From assembly GCF_048388525.1 (NCBI RefSeq), contig NZ_DBGCTQ010000122.1, positions 1 through 16,836 on the forward strand: a stretch of 16,836 nucleotides of DNA. Reading direction: 5' to 3'. The notes under the pieces were generated by a model, which saw only the letters and a list, made by a program, of their open reading frames with translations, had not been told where the DNA came from and did no database searches. The first letter of the stretch is position 1, and each line of letters begins with the position of its first letter. Source of the DNA: BQOK01 sp048388525. Lineage in GTDB: Bacteria > Bacillota > Clostridia > Oscillospirales > Ruminococcaceae. Position numbers and translations under genes: made by a program. This document shows, piece by piece, positions 1 through 7,555 of the stretch.

Positions 1-1289
1 TCCCACCCAAGATCCAGCGTTTCTTCAATGGTGCGGTTGGTGCTGCCCTGCCCCACAAACTGCTGTTCAAAGGCGCGGCCAAACTCCATCACCCGCTTGT
101 CGCTGGGCGAAAGCTCTTCCTCGCCGATTACGCTGGCCAGGGCCTTGGCGTCCTGCACGCGGGCATAGGTGGCAAAAAGCTGGTTTGCCAGGGGGTTGTG
201 GTCCTCGCGGGTGTAGCCTGCGCCAATGCCGTCCTTCATCAGGCGGGAAAGGCTGGGCAGCACGCTGATGGGCGGGTAAACGCCAATGGCGTCCATGCCG
301 CGGTCCAGCACAATCTGCCCCTCAGTGATGTACCCGGTCAGATCCGGGATGGGGTGGGTGATGTCGTCGCCGGGCATGGTGAGAATGGGGATCTGGGTCA
401 CAGACCCCTTGCGCCCTTCAATGATGCCCGCCCGCTCGTACAGCGAGGCCAGGTCCGAATACAGGTAGCCGGGGTAGCCCTTGCGCCCGGGGATCTCGCC
501 CTTGGATGAAGAGAACTCCCGCAGCGCTTCGCAATAACTGGTCATATCGGTCAAAATGACCAGAATGTTCTTGCCCAGGTCAAATGCCAGGTATTCGGCA
601 ATGGTCAGCGCCGCCCGCGGGGTGATGATGCGCTCCACAATGGGGTCGTTCGCCAAATTGAGCAGCATGACCACCCGATCCATCACGTTTGCGGCCTCAA
701 AGCTCTTTTTAAAGTAATCGGCCACATCGTTCTTCACGCCCATGGCGGCGAACACAATGGCAAACTCCTCCCCGTCCGACACATCCGCCTGCTTCACGAT
801 CTGCACGGCAAGCTCGTTGTGCTTCATGCCGGAGCCGGAAAAGATCGGCAGCTTCTGGCCGCGGATCAGGGTGGCCAGCGCGTCGATGGCCGAAATGCCG
901 GTGCGGATGTAGTTCCGGGGGTACACCCGGCTCACCGGGTTGATGGGCGAGCCGTTCACGTCCCGCCGGTACTGGGGATAAATTTCCCCCAGCCCGTCGA
1001 TGGGGCGGCCCAGGCCGTCCAGCGTGCGGCCCAGGATCTCGGGGCTCAGGTCCACCATCATGGGGTGGCCGGTGAGCGAGGTGCGGGTATTGTTCAGCGA
1101 GAACCCGGTGGTCCCCTCGAACACTTGGATCACGCACTTCTCGCCCTCGATCATTACAATGCGGCCCACGCGTTGGGTGCCGTCGTTCAGTTTCAGCACC
1201 ACCATCTCATCAAAGGTGGCGTCCTTCACTCCGTCCAGCACCACCAGCGAGCCGTTGATCTGGCTTAAACCAACATGTTCCAGGATCAT
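1..1289 (-). CDS. ntpB: V-type ATPase subunit B (partial, runs off left edge)
   Basis: This is the non-catalytic nucleotide-binding subunit of the V1 hexamer (A3B3), which alternates with subunit A around the rotor in the cytoplasm. I translated the minus strand by hand from the ATG at 1289. The frame stays open for 429 codons to the window edge, so roughly the last 30 residues of a usual ~460 are missing. The N-terminal beta-barrel begins MILEHVGLSQINGSLVVLDG. The P-loop position carries the degenerate SGSGMKHN (about residues 151-158) typical of B subunits, instead of a catalytic GxxGxGKT. Later family blocks are visible: ILVILTDMTSYCEALREFS, GRKGYPGYLYSDLASLYERA, and GSVTQIPILTMPGDDITHPIPD written as separate blocks (GSVTQIPI, LTMPGDDITHP). 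An AAGGAG SD lies 9 nt upstream. The start is 22 bp after the stop of subunit A, so the two are co-transcribed. Subunit D is expected next, outside the window. Confidence 0.96.
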   Translation of the reverse strand, partial: MILEHVGLSQINGSLVVLDGVKDATFDEMVVLKLNDGTQRVGRIVMIEGEKCVIQVFEGTTGFSLNNTRTSLTGHPMMVDLSPEILGRTLDGLGRPIDGLGEIYPQYRRDVNGSPINPVSRVYPRNYIRTGISAIDALATLIRGQKLPIFSGSGMKHNELAVQIVKQADVSDGEEFAIVFAAMGVKNDVADYFKKSFEAANVMDRVVMLLNLANDPIVERIITPRAALTIAEYLAFDLGKNILVILTDMTSYCEALREFSSSKGEIPGRKGYPGYLYSDLASLYERAGIIEGRKGSVTQIPILTMPGDDITHPIPDLTGYITEGQIVLDRGMDAIGVYPPISVLPSLSRLMKDGIGAGYTREDHNPLANQLFATYARVQDAKALASVIGEEELSPSDKRVMEFGRAFEQQFVGQGSTNRTIEETLDLGW

Positions 1290-1311
1290 AGATGCTTTCT
1301 CCTTTCCCCTG

Positions 1312-3069
1312 TCAATTCCGCAGCAGCTCGCTGGTCTTTTGGTCGATCTCGGCCTCATACTCTTCGAACTTTTCAAGCTGGTCGTTGGGGATATCGTATT
1401 TCATCTTCACCAGCTTGTCGAACAGGCCCAGGCGCATAAGCTTGCTGATGGGGATCTGCCGTGCCACCAGCGCCTGGCTCTTTTCGTACAGATGCAGGAT
1501 CACCCGCATCATCTTGAGCTGTTTTTCCAGGCTCACATAGGTATCCTGGTCATGGAAGAAGTTCTGCTGCAAAAAGCCCACCCGAATGACCCGGGCAACC
1601 TCGATGATGAGCTTCTGGTCGTCGGGCAGCACGTCCGAGCCGATCAGCTTCACGATCTCCATCAGGCTGGTTTCCTGCAAAAGGATCGAGGCGATCTGCT
1701 CACGGCAGCTCATAAAGTCCGGCCCCACATTGTCGTAATACCAAGGCGAAAGGTCGGTCAGATACTCGCTGTAGCTGGTATTCCAGTTGATGGCCGGGTA
1801 GTGCCGGGCATAGGCCAGTGCCTTGTCCAGCGCCCAGAAACAGCGGGTGAACCGCTTGGTATTCTGGGTAACCGGCTCCGAAAAATCGGCGCCCGGGGGG
1901 CTCACGGCGCCAATGACCGTGACCGAGCCCTCCTGGCCGTTCTGGGTCTGCACATAGCCCGCCCGCTCGTAAAATTCCGCCAGGCGGCTGGGCAGGTAGG
2001 CCGGGTAGCCCTCGTCGGCGGGCATTTCCTCCAGGCGGCCGCTGATCTCGCGCAGGGCCTCGGCCCAGCGCGAGGTGGAATCGGCCATCATGGCGGTGTG
2101 GTAGCCCATGTCGCGGTAATACTCGGCCAGGGTGATGCCGGTATAAATCGACGCCTCGCGGGCGGCCACCGGCATGTTGGAGGTATTTGCGATCAGCACA
2201 GTGCGGTCGGTCAGGGGGCGGCCGGTCTTCGGGTCCACCAGCTCACTGAACTCGGTCAGCGCCTGGGTCATCTCGTTGCCGCGCTCGCCGCAGCCCACAT
2301 AGATAATGATGTCGGCGTCGCACCACTTTGCCAGCTGATGCTGGGTCATGGTTTTGCCTGTGCCAAAGCCCCCGGGAATGGCGGCCGCGCCGCCCTTTGC
2401 AATGGGGAACATGGTGTCCACCACGCGCATGCCGGTGATCAGCGGGCGCTGGGCGGGCATGCGCTGCCCCACCGGCCGGGGCCGCCGGATGGGCCAGGTC
2501 TGGCACAGGGTCAATTCGTGCTCTTTGCCCGTTTTGTCCCGCAGCTTTGCCACGGTGTCGGTCACGGTATACTGCCCGTTCGGGGCGGTCCAGGTCACCT
2601 CGCCCGCAAGGTCCGGCGCCACCATGCATTTGTGCAGAATGACCGGGGTTTCAGGGCAGGTGGCATAGATATCGCCGGGCTTTAAGGCGTCCCCTACCTT
2701 TGCGGTCACGGTCACGTCCCACTTGGCGGTCTTGTCCAGGCTGGGCATGTTGCAGCCGCGGGCAATAAAGGGGCCGCTCTCGTTCTGCAACGCGGGCAGC
2801 GGCCGCTGGATGCCGTCGTAGATATTGCGCAGGATGCCGGGCCCCAGCGTCACGCACAGGGGGCCGCCGGTGGCGTATACCTCCTGGCCCGGGGCCAGCC
2901 CGCTGGTCTCCTCGTAGACCTGGATGGTGGCGGCTTCGCTGTTCATGCGAATGACCTCGCCCACCAGCCGGTTATCGCCCACATAGACCATTTCCATCAT
3001 GGACAGATCTGTTTTGCCCTTTATGGTGACCACCGGGCCATTGATGCTGTAGATGAGATTTTGAGCCAA
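1312..3069 (-). CDS. ntpA: V-type ATPase catalytic subunit A
   Basis: Catalytic ATP-binding subunit of V1, 585 residues, normal for the family. The Walker A motif is GGFGTGKT (residues 233-240), a variant of the more common GPFGSGKT. The catalytic glutamate lies in GERGNEM (E262). Walker B is in AMMADSTSRWAEALREIS (D330). The A-specific non-homologous insert occupies about residues 95-200, between the N-terminal barrel and the nucleotide-binding domain, and distinguishes A from B. The start is TTG at 3069, because GAGGTGA (3076-3082) lies exactly 6 nt upstream, and translation from there gives the family-like MAQNLIYSINGPVV. It starts 22 bp after subunit E and is followed by subunit B. All catalytic residues are present, so the enzyme should be active. 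The sequence alone does not say whether it works mainly as a pump or as a synthase. Confidence 0.97.
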   Translation of the reverse strand: MAQNLIYSINGPVVTIKGKTDLSMMEMVYVGDNRLVGEVIRMNSEAATIQVYEETSGLAPGQEVYATGGPLCVTLGPGILRNIYDGIQRPLPALQNESGPFIARGCNMPSLDKTAKWDVTVTAKVGDALKPGDIYATCPETPVILHKCMVAPDLAGEVTWTAPNGQYTVTDTVAKLRDKTGKEHELTLCQTWPIRRPRPVGQRMPAQRPLITGMRVVDTMFPIAKGGAAAIPGGFGTGKTMTQHQLAKWCDADIIIYVGCGERGNEMTQALTEFSELVDPKTGRPLTDRTVLIANTSNMPVAAREASIYTGITLAEYYRDMGYHTAMMADSTSRWAEALREISGRLEEMPADEGYPAYLPSRLAEFYERAGYVQTQNGQEGSVTVIGAVSPPGADFSEPVTQNTKRFTRCFWALDKALAYARHYPAINWNTSYSEYLTDLSPWYYDNVGPDFMSCREQIASILLQETSLMEIVKLIGSDVLPDDQKLIIEVARVIRVGFLQQNFFHDQDTYVSLEKQLKMMRVILHLYEKSQALVARQIPISKLMRLGLFDKLVKMKYDIPNDQLEKFEEYEAEIDQKTSELLRN

Positions 3070-3075
3070 TTCGGT

Positions 3076-3082
3076 TCACCTC
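3076..3082 (-). promoter_or_regulatory. Strong ribosome binding site fixing the TTG start of subunit A
   Basis: The minus strand reads GAGGTGA here, a 7-base match to the anti-SD sequence, 6 nt before the TTG at 3067-3069. No in-frame ATG lies near it, and the family-typical N-terminus starts right after the TTG. The strong SD may compensate for the weak start codon. Confidence 0.8.
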
Positions 3083-3091
3083 GGTTTCGTT

Positions 3092-3676
3092 TTAAAGCGC
3101 GATGGACATACCGGAATTCTGCAAAAACCAGTCCTTCTGGGCGTCCAGTTTTACATCCAGGGTATCGTCCGCCTCCACAGCGCCGGTTTTGGCCCGCAGG
3201 CCACCCAGGCGGATCCCGTTGTCCGGCTGCACGCTGCATCCGGCGGGCACGGCGGCCTCGGCGGCCTTCACGTCCTGCGGGCGGGCATAAAACTCGGCGG
3301 TTTCGGCATGAAGCATTTTCAGCAGCCCACGGGCGCTCTCCTTCAAATAGGCAGAATATTCCGGGCCGGCCACAAACGCGGCAAGCTTTTCCTCGCAGGC
3401 GCCGATCACCTCGTCGGTGACCTGGCTGCGCTTTTGCGCCAGCTCCGCCTCAATGTCCATTACGCTGTGCGACAGGCGGCGGTTGGTATCTTCCTGCAGG
3501 CGGATCTTTTCGTAGTCGCCCATCTGCTGCGCCTTGGCCTCGGCCGCCGCTTTTGCTTTTTCCAGCTCGGCGTCGGTCTCCGCGTCAATGGCCTTCATAA
3601 TGGCGGCCCGGCGCTGCTCGCCGTCGCGCTGAATGGCCTGCATAAATTTTGCCGCCCGTTCGTTTTCTTCGATCAT
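3092..3676 (-). CDS. ntpE: V-type ATPase subunit E (peripheral stalk)
   Basis: This is the stator subunit that pairs with subunit H to form the peripheral stalk linking the A3B3 head to the cytoplasmic domain of subunit I. It has 194 residues, a usual length. Residues about 1-105 are a charged, Ala/Glu/Lys-rich helix with coiled-coil character and few breaks, as expected for the long E/G-type helix. Residues about 106-194 form the globular C-terminal part (AEYSAYLKE-like segment, then RLGGLRAKTGAVEADDTLDVKL), the E-subunit signature that contacts the head. The start is ATG at 3676. Its SD (GAGGTG) overlaps the stop codon of subunit F at 3687-3689, so translation is probably coupled. The identification combines family features with its position between F and A. 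Confidence 0.92.
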   Translation of the reverse strand: MIEENERAAKFMQAIQRDGEQRRAAIMKAIDAETDAELEKAKAAAEAKAQQMGDYEKIRLQEDTNRRLSHSVMDIEAELAQKRSQVTDEVIGACEEKLAAFVAGPEYSAYLKESARGLLKMLHAETAEFYARPQDVKAAEAAVPAGCSVQPDNGIRLGGLRAKTGAVEADDTLDVKLDAQKDWFLQNSGMSIAL

Positions 3677-3686
3677 GTATTACACC

Positions 3687-3995
3687 TCAAATCTTCACGC
3701 CGATGGCTTCGCGCACATAGCGGGTGATCCGGTCACGGCCCAGAGCAGAGCCGTGCCGGTCGGGGATGGCAAGGATCAGCGGGCCTTCCTGGTCCTTTTT
3801 GGCCTCGTTTATGATTTCGGTAAAATCATCGGCGATCTTTTCGGTCACCAGGATCATCCCGGTCTCCGGCTGGTCCAGCGCCGCGTTCAGCGCCTCGGCC
3901 ACCTCGGCCGCGGTGTGAGCCACCACGCCCTCAATGCCCGCCAGGCGCATCCCGGTCTGGGTATCCGTATTGTCGCTGATCAGGAAGAAACGCAT
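3687..3995 (-). CDS. ntpG: V-type ATPase subunit F (central stalk)
   Basis: Small central-rotor subunit that binds subunit D and modulates ATPase activity. It has 102 residues, the normal size. The sequence shows the Rossmann-like F pattern: MRFFLISDNTDTQTGMRLAG at the N-terminus, a central GMILVTEKIADDF strand-turn, and a GPLILAIPDRHG strand near residues 71-83. This matches the F-subunit consensus in order and spacing. The ATG at 3995 is preceded by AAGGGGG, which lies just after the TAA of subunit K, so the ribosome could pass from K to F. In the E. hirae naming system this subunit is NtpG, and in other schemes AtpF. It sits between K and E here, whereas in the classical ntp operon it follows C. 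Confidence 0.94.
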   Translation of the reverse strand: MRFFLISDNTDTQTGMRLAGIEGVVAHTAAEVAEALNAALDQPETGMILVTEKIADDFTEIINEAKKDQEGPLILAIPDRHGSALGRDRITRYVREAIGVKI

Positions 3996-4008
3996 CTGCG
4001 CGCCCCCT

Positions 4009-4458
4009 TTATACCAATTTGTTCAGGATCAGGATGGAAATAACAACGCCGTAAAGCGCGATGGATTCGCCCAGGGCCACGAAGATCAGGCTCTTACCAA
4101 AGCTCTTGGGATCCTCGCTGGCCGCCGCAATGGCGGCGGGGGCGCCGGCGGCCACGGCCAGGCCGCCGCCAATGCCGGCAAGGCCGGTCACCAGGGCCGC
4201 CGCCAGCAGGCCCAGGCCCATGCTCTCGTTGCTGGCGGCCTTCTCGGCCGCGGTCATAACGGTGGCCGGGTCCTCGGCGGAAACGGCAAACGCAAAGCAG
4301 CCGGCAATGAGCAGCACCACCAAAAATGCGGTCAGGTTCAGCGCCAAGGTACGCTTGACCGGCATTCCGTTGGCAGACTGGCGCGCCAGGTAAAACGCAA
4401 AGCCCATGATCAGGGCGATGGGCAGCAGCACAAGCAGCACAGAAAGAAAAGGATTCAT
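4009..4458 (-). CDS. ntpK: V-type ATPase proteolipid subunit K (c-ring)
   Basis: Ion-carrying rotor ring subunit of Vo, 149 residues and four predicted membrane helices. Residues 1-30 and 37-62 form an N-terminal hairpin that lacks the glycine ladder of c subunits. Residues about 80-147 form a canonical c hairpin with a glycine/alanine-rich helix (TGLAGIGGGLAVAAGAP) and the carboxylate helix ALGESIALYG, with E131 as the ion-binding residue. By alignment, the Na+-coordinating glutamine of E. hirae NtpK helix 3 is replaced by glycine (about G98), so ion specificity is uncertain. The start at ATG 4458 is fixed by GGAGG (4467-4471), 8 nt upstream. An upstream in-frame TTG lies on the far side of that SD and is unlikely. 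An A/T-rich stretch precedes the SD. Confidence 0.94.
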   Translation of the reverse strand: MNPFLSVLLVLLPIALIMGFAFYLARQSANGMPVKRTLALNLTAFLVVLLIAGCFAFAVSAEDPATVMTAAEKAASNESMGLGLLAAALVTGLAGIGGGLAVAAGAPAAIAAASEDPKSFGKSLIFVALGESIALYGVVISILILNKLV

Positions 4459-4534
4459 GATATGTTCCTCCAATGACAATTATATTTTTTATTCAGGGCA
4501 GGGCCTGCAAAGCTTGCCGCCCCACCGGTGAACC
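4459..4534 (-). promoter_or_regulatory. Leader between subunits I and K: A/U-rich stretch before the proteolipid SD
   Basis: This 76-bp gap in a tight, GC-rich operon contains an A/T-only run (minus strand AATAAAAAATATAATT, about 4480-4496) followed by GGAGG. A/U-rich sequence just upstream of the SD is known to raise translation of the c-subunit gene in the E. coli atp operon, and a similar role here is my inference. A tiny GCAGG-C-CCTGC inverted repeat precedes it and is too short to call a terminator. Confidence 0.4.
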
Positions 4535-6475
4535 TTACTTGCGGGCCAGATCCACGCCCTTGAAGGGGTGGCCTCCGCCCTCATAACAGCGGCTGAACAT
4601 CTCGTAAAATTCCAGACGCAGACCCTGAATGCCGGAAAGCAGGCCCTCCAGCGCAATGATCAGCGCGTTGCCCAGCACGACCACAATGATGCTGGGCGGA
4701 TCGCCCGCCAGGCTGAAAATCGCCATCATCATAGCTGCGTGCACAAACACAAACGCGCCCACCCGCAAAAACGAAACCGTGTTGCTGAAATAGCTCAGCA
4801 CATATTCCAGCAGCTCGAACACGTTCTGCATGCAGTAGTCGCCCCAGCTTTCGGGCATCCAGTTGGGGTGGTGGTCCACCAGGCCGATCAGGATTTCCTT
4901 GAAGAACAGCAGCACCAGCCCGCCGCCCATCAAAACAAACGCCACGGTATTGGGCATAAAGAAGGGGCCGCCCATGAAGTTGCTCACAAAGGCCACGCCG
5001 CCGCAGTATACCAGCACGCCCACCAGGCCGTTGTTCGAGAAGATGGCTTCTCCCCAGTGCTTTTTGCGGATCGCCGCGACCATGTTCAGGGCCATGGCCG
5101 CCAGCACCAGCCCCACGCCGATAAAGATCGCGCAGATCAGCACCGGGTTGATGGCCTCCAGCACGTTCTGGGGGTTGTTGGGCCACAGGCCGATGGGTTT
5201 CCCCTGCCAGCCCAGCGCGTGATACACAGGATCCAGCGCTTCTTCAAACCCGAACACCGAGCCGAACAAGAAGCCGAACACCATGCTGGAAATGCCACAG
5301 GGCACGATCAGTCGTGCCAGAGCCATTTTTTTCCACTTCCACAGGATGTAACCGCCCACTGCCAGCACCAGGCCCTGGCCCATATCGCCGAACATAATGC
5401 CGAACAGCACCGTAAACGTAATGGCCACAAAGCCGGTAATGTCCATTTCGCCGTAGCTGGGCAGGCCGTACATATCCACAAAGAATTCAAAAGGCTTTAC
5501 AAAGCGCGAATTCTTCAGCAATGTGGGAGGCTGGGTGGTGTCCACCTCCCCCGGGTCGCTCACAGTCACCCGCATGTGGTGGATCTTTTTGGCCCGCTCC
5601 ACAAATTCCGGCTCTTTATCCGCGGGCACCCAGCCCACAAAGAAAAAGTAGTGGTCGCGGTAAGCCGCGTAATGGCGCATATCGAACGCCGCCTCGTGCC
5701 ATTTGAGCTGCTGGTATACCTCGCGGCAGATATCCCGTTCGCCGGCCCAGTACTTGCCGATCTCGCCGTCGGCCAGATCGATCTTTTGCTGGGTCGATTC
5801 GATCTCGCTTTTGAGCTGCCGCACGATCTCGCTGGGCATACCCGAGGCATAGGGCAGGTGCAGCCGCTCAAAGAACAGGGTGGCAAAAATGCCGTCGATC
5901 TCGTCGGCACTCTCACGGGGGGTAAAATACAGGCCCCAGTAGCCGCCCTTATCCTCGGAGCAGGTCACAAACAGCACGTGCGGGTTTTCGCCGTAAGCCA
6001 GCATCATGCGGGCATAGCTCGCCTTGGGCAAAAAGCCGAACCGCACCTTGATGTATTCGCCCTTAATGATCTCGTCAAAGGGCATATCCAGCGTGCTGAA
6101 GTGCTCAAACTGAGCGCACTTTTCTTCCAGCTCCTTTTTCTGCCCAGCCAGCTCGGCCTTTTGCTTTTGCAGCTCGCTGAGCCGCTCGCCCACCCGCCGG
6201 ATCTGGGCCAGCTCTTCCGGGCGCACGTCCCGGGCGTGCTGAGCCGCCAGGGGGGGCACCTCCTCGCCCACCAGCTGGAACAATTCCTCCATGCGCTGTG
6301 CGTCGGCAGAGTAGGGGTTATCTTCGCTCAGGGTGATATACCCCAGCGAACCGGACATGTGCTGGATGGCCGGCTCCGGGTGAAAATTGCCGTTCAGGCA
6401 GCAGCTGGCGATCAGCTCGTCCAGATGCTCCAGCACACCATCCACCCGGACCAGTTTCATTTTTTCAATGGCCAA
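4535..6475 (-). CDS. ntpI: V-type ATPase membrane subunit I (a subunit), full length
   Basis: Stator membrane subunit forming the ion half-channels and anchoring the peripheral stalks; 646 residues, usual for the family. Residues about 1-320 are the cytoplasmic domain, with helical hairpin segments at about 90-122 and 213-258 and a conserved globular block (EYIKVRFGFLPKASY, GLYFTPRESADEIDGIF). Residues about 340-646 carry the membrane helices, starting near ITGFVAITFTVLFGIMFGDMGQG. The two key arginines facing the proteolipid glutamate are present: R571 in NTVSFLRVGAFVF and R620 in SGIQGLRLEFYEMF. The start is TTG at 6475 giving MAIEKMKLVRVDG, which aligns with family N-termini better than the internal ATG at 6460. 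The gene follows a soluble paralog of its own N-terminal half (6576-7541). Confidence 0.96.
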   Translation of the reverse strand: MAIEKMKLVRVDGVLEHLDELIASCCLNGNFHPEPAIQHMSGSLGYITLSEDNPYSADAQRMEELFQLVGEEVPPLAAQHARDVRPEELAQIRRVGERLSELQKQKAELAGQKKELEEKCAQFEHFSTLDMPFDEIIKGEYIKVRFGFLPKASYARMMLAYGENPHVLFVTCSEDKGGYWGLYFTPRESADEIDGIFATLFFERLHLPYASGMPSEIVRQLKSEIESTQQKIDLADGEIGKYWAGERDICREVYQQLKWHEAAFDMRHYAAYRDHYFFFVGWVPADKEPEFVERAKKIHHMRVTVSDPGEVDTTQPPTLLKNSRFVKPFEFFVDMYGLPSYGEMDITGFVAITFTVLFGIMFGDMGQGLVLAVGGYILWKWKKMALARLIVPCGISSMVFGFLFGSVFGFEEALDPVYHALGWQGKPIGLWPNNPQNVLEAINPVLICAIFIGVGLVLAAMALNMVAAIRKKHWGEAIFSNNGLVGVLVYCGGVAFVSNFMGGPFFMPNTVAFVLMGGGLVLLFFKEILIGLVDHHPNWMPESWGDYCMQNVFELLEYVLSYFSNTVSFLRVGAFVFVHAAMMMAIFSLAGDPPSIIVVVLGNALIIALEGLLSGIQGLRLEFYEMFSRCYEGGGHPFKGVDLARK

Positions 6476-6575
6476 GATTCTCTCATCTTCCTTTCGGCGC
6501 CCCGCAGGGGGGATCCAAGTTCTGACTTTATCAAAAGGCGCGAAGGCCTTTCAGCGCAGCGGTTCCCGCGGGCGC
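6476..6575 (-). promoter_or_regulatory. Intergenic spacer between the two subunit I genes, with small hairpins
   Basis: This 100-bp gap is the largest inside the operon. On the minus strand it contains AAAGGC-CTTCGC-GCCTTT followed by a short T run (about 6530-6550), and CCCC-CTGC-GGGG just before the SD of the TTG-started gene. The stems are short (6 and 4 bp). A processing or attenuation site that sets the ratio of I' to I is possible but unproven. Confidence 0.3.
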
Positions 6576-7541
6576 TTATGCCCCCGGGTTCTCTTGTTTC
6601 CACCTGCGCAGCGAAAGCACCTGGTCCGTGGCGGTGTTCAGCTCCCCCACTTCGGCGCAGAGCTGCTGGAACATGCCGAGATCCGGCTGGGCCAGCCACA
6701 CGCAGTAGAAAAAGTGCCCGCCGCGAATGGCCGCGCATTTGCGCAGCTCAAACAACCGCGCAAGGCTGCACACCGAGGCATAAATGCCCGCAACACGCCA
6801 TTTTTCCTGGTTCCAGGCGTTCTGCAGGGCCGCGTCCGCCGCGCCGATCTCCTGGCGCAGCAGTTCCATGTTGCTCTGCAGGTTTTTTACCACCTCATCG
6901 GGCGTACCCGCGGCGCCGGGCAGCTTTACCCGCTCAAAAAACGCCTCTGCAAACACGCCGTCGATCCGGGCCGCCTTCTCGCGCGGGGCAAAATAAACGC
7001 CCCAGAAGTTGCCTTCGTCCTCGCTGCAGGGCACAAACAGGATATACGGGTCGTCGCTGTATTCCTTTTGCAAAAGCGCATATCCGCGCTTGGGCAAACG
7101 CCCGAACCGCAGCTTGATGTACTCGCATTTTTCCGCTTCGTCCACCGGCAGGGTCAGGCCGAAAAAGTGCGAAAATTCACCGGTTCCTTTTTCGCATAGC
7201 TCCAGCTGCTTTTGCAGGATCTCCCGGTCGGCCCGCAGGGCGTCCAGCTTTTGCTGCAATTCCAGCAGGTAATCTTTGGTGCCGGGCGCCCGCCCGTCGG
7301 CAAGGGTGGGCTCCACAATCGGGACCTCAAAACCGCTGGCAAGCTGGTCGATCTGCTCCACCAGTGCCCCCCAGGGGTTTTCTTCCGCCGGCTGAACAAA
7401 GCCGGTCGTGCCGCTCATGTGATCCAGCGCGCGGGCAGGGTGTACCCGCTTGCCGTCCACACAGCACTGCTCGATAAAGGCGTCCAGCTTTTCGGCTGGG
7501 CCGTCCACCCACACCAGCTGCATCTTTGGATCAAAAAACAT
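6576..7541 (-). CDS. Soluble paralog of V-ATPase subunit I (N-terminal cytoplasmic domain only)
   Basis: This 321-residue protein aligns in the same register with the first ~300 residues of the full subunit I next to it. MQLVWVDGPAEKLDAFIEQCC matches MKLVRVDGVLEHLDELIASCC (shown here as paired blocks MQLVWVDG / MKLVRVDG). EYIKLRFGRLPKRGYA matches EYIKVRFGFLPKASYA at residues 140-155 in both, and the FFER.KLP / FFERLHLP blocks match at about residue 201. It ends after a final short helix (SLRRWKQENPGA), before any membrane helix, and lacks both channel arginines. The frame is intact, with AAGGGGGTG as SD right after the subunit C stop (14-bp gap), so it looks maintained rather than decayed. 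By domain it should bind an E/H peripheral stalk. Its role as an extra stalk anchor, assembly factor or inhibitor is inference. Confidence 0.9.
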   Translation of the reverse strand: MFFDPKMQLVWVDGPAEKLDAFIEQCCVDGKRVHPARALDHMSGTTGFVQPAEENPWGALVEQIDQLASGFEVPIVEPTLADGRAPGTKDYLLELQQKLDALRADREILQKQLELCEKGTGEFSHFFGLTLPVDEAEKCEYIKLRFGRLPKRGYALLQKEYSDDPYILFVPCSEDEGNFWGVYFAPREKAARIDGVFAEAFFERVKLPGAAGTPDEVVKNLQSNMELLRQEIGAADAALQNAWNQEKWRVAGIYASVCSLARLFELRKCAAIRGGHFFYCVWLAQPDLGMFQQLCAEVGELNTATDQVLSLRRWKQENPGA

Positions 7542-7555
7542 TCTAAAGCACCCCC

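Noticed and set aside
1000..2685. Plus-strand open frame of 561 codons opposite subunits A and B
   Set aside because: Antisense shadow. The minus frames contain the conserved P-loop and Walker B of the ATPase.
1312..3069. Interpretation of GGFGTGKT in subunit A as a damaged P-loop
   Set aside because: All residues required for phosphate binding (GxxxxGKT) are kept. The P-to-G and S-to-T changes are tolerated in the family, and E262 and D330 are intact.
4458..4479. Upstream TTG start for the proteolipid gene (156 residues)
   Set aside because: The GGAGG site is 3' of that TTG and properly spaced for the ATG at 4458.
4568..7117. Plus-strand open frame of 849 codons opposite the two subunit I genes
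   Set aside because: Same antisense shadow signature (His/Gln-rich, no motifs). The minus strand has clear subunit I homology.
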